Position numbers and translations under genes: made by a program | Notes under the pieces: generated by a model | Seen by the model: the letters and a program-made list of their open reading frames with translations, nothing else | What the model was told of the DNA's origin: nothing | Database searches by the model: none | In this document: piece after piece, positions 2,998 to 5,066 of the stretch | Layout: every line of letters begins with the position of its first letter | Numbering within the stretch: position 1 is the stretch's first letter | Source: Candidatus Saccharibacteria bacterium UBA949 | GTDB lineage: Bacteria; Patescibacteriota; Saccharimonadia; Saccharimonadales; Saccharimonadaceae | DNA length: 5,066 bases | Reading direction: 5' to 3' | Assembly (NCBI GenBank): GCA_002293245.1 | Contig: DBCV01000063.1 | Span: 410 to 5,475, forward strand

Positions 2998-5066
2998 GTG
3001 AGTAAAAATACAACTGATAAAGTAGAGGCAGAGAAGGCAGCAAAAGGCAAGAAGCCAACAGACAAGTTGGCAGACAAGTCAAAAAGTACCAAGTTCTTGC
3101 AAAAGATTTTTGGTGACGCACAGAAAAAAACACTCAAACGATTAGAAAAACAGGCTGCGGAGATTGCAGCACTAGAGCCGAAATATCAAGAAATGTCGGA
3201 CGAAGAGCTAAAATCCCAAACGGAAGTCTTGCGAGAAAAACTCAAAGAAAAAGGCGCCAGCTTGGACACGATTCTGCCCGAAGCCTTTGCCACAGTGCGT
3301 GAGGCCAGTGTACGCGTGCTAGAAATGCGACCATTTGACGTCCAGATGATCGGTGGTATCGTTTTGCACGAAGGCAACATTGCTGAAATGAAGACAGGCG
3401 AGGGTAAAACATTGGTCGTCACCATGCCGATCTTCCTTAATGCCTTGACCAGCAAAGGAGTGCATTTGGTGACTGTGAACGACTACCTCGCCCAATACCA
3501 CGCCGGCTGGATGGGCGGGCTATACGACTTTTTAGGACTATCAACGGGCGTGATCATCAACGACGCGTCGTTTATCTACGACAAAAACTACGAAAACGAA
3601 ACCCACACCGACCCCTACATGCGCAAACTCCGGCCAGCTACTCGCAAAGAAGCCTACGCTGCGGACATCACCTATGGCACCAACAACGAATTCGGCTTTG
3701 ATTACCTGCGCGACAACATGGTTAACGATGTAGAAAAATTGCGCCAAAGGGAATTACATTATGCAATCGTGGACGAGGCCGACTCCATTCTGATTGACGA
3801 AGCCCGCACCCCACTTATTATTTCCGCGCCAGCGGCAGAAAACCCAGACGGCTACTACCAATTTGCCAAAATCGCCAGCAAACTGGCCGATGCCGACTAC
3901 GTTTTGGATGAAAAGCACCGCACGGTGGCACTTACGGACGAAGGCGTGGAAAAAATCCAAAAGTTGTTGGATATCAAAGACCTGTATAGCTCGGATAACG
4001 TTCGGCTAGTTTACCATCTAGAGCAGGCGCTGCGTGCCGAAACCCTGTTCAAGCGCGACAAAGACTACGTCGTCACCAACGATGGAGAGGTTATTATCGT
4101 GGACGAACACACCGGCCGCCTAATGATGGGCCGGCGCTACAATGAGGGCTTACACCAGGCCATTGAAGCCAAAGAGGGCGTTAGCGTCAAGCAAGAATCT
4201 ATGACTCTAGCTACCATCAGCTTCCAGAACTTCTTCCGTCTATACGACAAGCTGGCAGGCATGACCGGCACCGCCTTTACAGAGGCGGAGGAGTTCCAGC
4301 AGATCTATTCACTAGACGTGGTGCAAATTCCGCCCAACAAACCGATTATTCGCGAAGACAAGGACGACGTGATTTACCGCACCGAGGCTGGAAAAATCAA
4401 GGCAATTGTCGAAACCATTAAAGAATACAATAAAGTTGGCCGCCCAGTACTAGTTGGCTCAGCTTCCATAGCCAAAAACGAGCTTATCGCAGCCGCCATG
4501 GACAAGGCGGGTCTAAAATATGAAATCCTAAACGCAAAGAACAACGAGCGCGAAGCAGCAATTGTAGCGCAAGCTGGGCAAAAGGGTGCGATTACTCTCG
4601 CCACCAATATGGCTGGGCGCGGCACTGACATCCGCCTGGGCGAGGGCGTCAAGGAACTTGGCGGACTGGTAGTGATTGGCTCGGAGCGGCACGAAAGTCG
4701 CCGTATCGACAACCAGTTGCGCGGCCGCGGCGGTCGCCAAGGTGACCCCGGCGAAACCCAGTTCTTCGTCTCCACGGAAGACGACCTGATGCGAATTTTC
4801 CAGGGAGAACGCATCGCCGCCATGATGACCCGTTTGGGCGTGGCCGAAGACATGCCGATCCAAAACGGCACAGTTAGCAAGCTACTAGAGGCGGCGCAAA
4901 AGCGCATAGAGGGCTTTAACTTCGATTCGCGTAAAAATGTTGTGCAATACGACAATGTGATTAATCGCCACCGCCGTGTGGTTTACCTGATGCGGCGCAA
5001 GATTCTGGAGGGAGAAAATATCCAGCCAGAGATTGAGCGACTGCTAAAAGAAGAAGCCGAGGCTCT
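2998..5066 (+). CDS. secA: Preprotein translocase ATPase SecA, 3' part missing
   Basis: SecA is the ATP-driven motor that pushes unfolded preproteins through the SecYEG channel, working at the inner face of the cytoplasmic membrane. The frame runs from GTG at 2998 off the window end (689 complete codons; the family is usually 800-900). Domains in order: a Lys-rich N-terminal extension (1-32), the conserved start of SecA ([17 protein letters not shown], 33-49), nucleotide-binding domain 1 with the Q-motif region [11 protein letters not shown] (110-120), Walker A MKTGEGKT (131-138, Lys137) and Walker B VDEAD (258-262) leading to [14 protein letters not shown]. The preprotein cross-linking domain follows (about 277-400), then [24 protein letters not shown] (403-426) and nucleotide-binding domain 2 with [10 protein letters not shown] (535-544), [22 protein letters not shown] (562-583, in parts) and the helical scaffold from about 625 ([15 protein letters not shown]). 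An insert of some 20 residues (about 186-214) precedes ITYGTNN. Everything after the early scaffold, including any C-terminal zinc-binding tail, lies outside. All key ATPase residues seen are intact. Confidence 0.97.
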   Translation, partial: MSKNTTDKVEAEKAAKGKKPTDKLADKSKSTKFLQKIFGDAQKKTLKRLEKQAAEIAALEPKYQEMSDEELKSQTEVLREKLKEKGASLDTILPEAFATVREASVRVLEMRPFDVQMIGGIVLHEGNIAEMKTGEGKTLVVTMPIFLNALTSKGVHLVTVNDYLAQYHAGWMGGLYDFLGLSTGVIINDASFIYDKNYENETHTDPYMRKLRPATRKEAYAADITYGTNNEFGFDYLRDNMVNDVEKLRQRELHYAIVDEADSILIDEARTPLIISAPAAENPDGYYQFAKIASKLADADYVLDEKHRTVALTDEGVEKIQKLLDIKDLYSSDNVRLVYHLEQALRAETLFKRDKDYVVTNDGEVIIVDEHTGRLMMGRRYNEGLHQAIEAKEGVSVKQESMTLATISFQNFFRLYDKLAGMTGTAFTEAEEFQQIYSLDVVQIPPNKPIIREDKDDVIYRTEAGKIKAIVETIKEYNKVGRPVLVGSASIAKNELIAAAMDKAGLKYEILNAKNNEREAAIVAQAGQKGAITLATNMAGRGTDIRLGEGVKELGGLVVIGSERHESRRIDNQLRGRGGRQGDPGETQFFVSTEDDLMRIFQGERIAAMMTRLGVAEDMPIQNGTVSKLLEAAQKRIEGFNFDSRKNVVQYDNVINRHRRVVYLMRRKILEGENIQPEIERLLKEEAEA

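Noticed and set aside
4374..4955. Minus-strand open frame of 193 codons opposite secA
   Set aside because: It lies wholly antisense to a strongly conserved part of SecA, is rich in Ser/Arg/Pro as expected of a shadow frame, and has no ribosome binding site or promoter that I can see.
1..5066. CRISPR arrays, tRNA or rRNA genes, insertion sequences, attachment sites
   Set aside because: No spaced direct repeats, cloverleaf-like segments, transposase motifs or flanking inverted repeats were found; the gene content looks like ordinary chromosome backbone.

Overview
The window looks like a piece of a small bacterial chromosome of roughly balanced base composition that uses the standard bacterial code (TAA, TAG and TGA all act as stops). 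The SecA carries an insertion of about 20 residues just before its conserved ITYGTNN segment. From memory of family sequences this resembles SecA of the Patescibacteria (Candidate Phyla Radiation), possibly Saccharibacteria. The short HPF and the compact, leaderless-to-short 5' regions fit that, but the lineage is an inference and was not tested by any search.

Layout, left to right. (1) Positions 1-794, plus strand: the C-terminal three quarters of a UDP-glucose 4-epimerase (galE), cut by the window start. (2) Positions 801-834: an intrinsic terminator that works for the minus strand. (3) Positions 849-1742, minus strand: an unrecognised 297-residue protein with an N-terminal membrane segment and a coiled coil, complete with its own strong promoter (1796-1824), a hairpin at the predicted mRNA 5' end and the terminator just named. 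(4) Positions 1743-1931: a divergent promoter region. (5) Positions 1932-2396, plus strand: a Nudix hydrolase, followed by a clear GC-rich terminator at 2424-2450. (6) Positions 2494-2829, plus strand: a short ribosome hibernation-promoting factor (hpf), with an extended -10 promoter immediately after the preceding terminator. (7) Positions 2830-2997: a terminator-like hairpin, short repeats and a probable secA promoter. (8) Position 2998 to the window end, plus strand: secA, the ATPase of the Sec preprotein translocase, cut within the helical scaffold domain.

The genes appear to be mostly single transcription units: each complete gene has a promoter-like element of its own and most are followed by a terminator. 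The four recognised genes are housekeeping functions (sugar nucleotide metabolism, nucleotide clean-up, ribosome hibernation, secretion). The only real unknown is the membrane-anchored coiled-coil protein. I saw no mobile element, CRISPR array, tRNA or rRNA, and nothing that amounts to a new multi-gene system.
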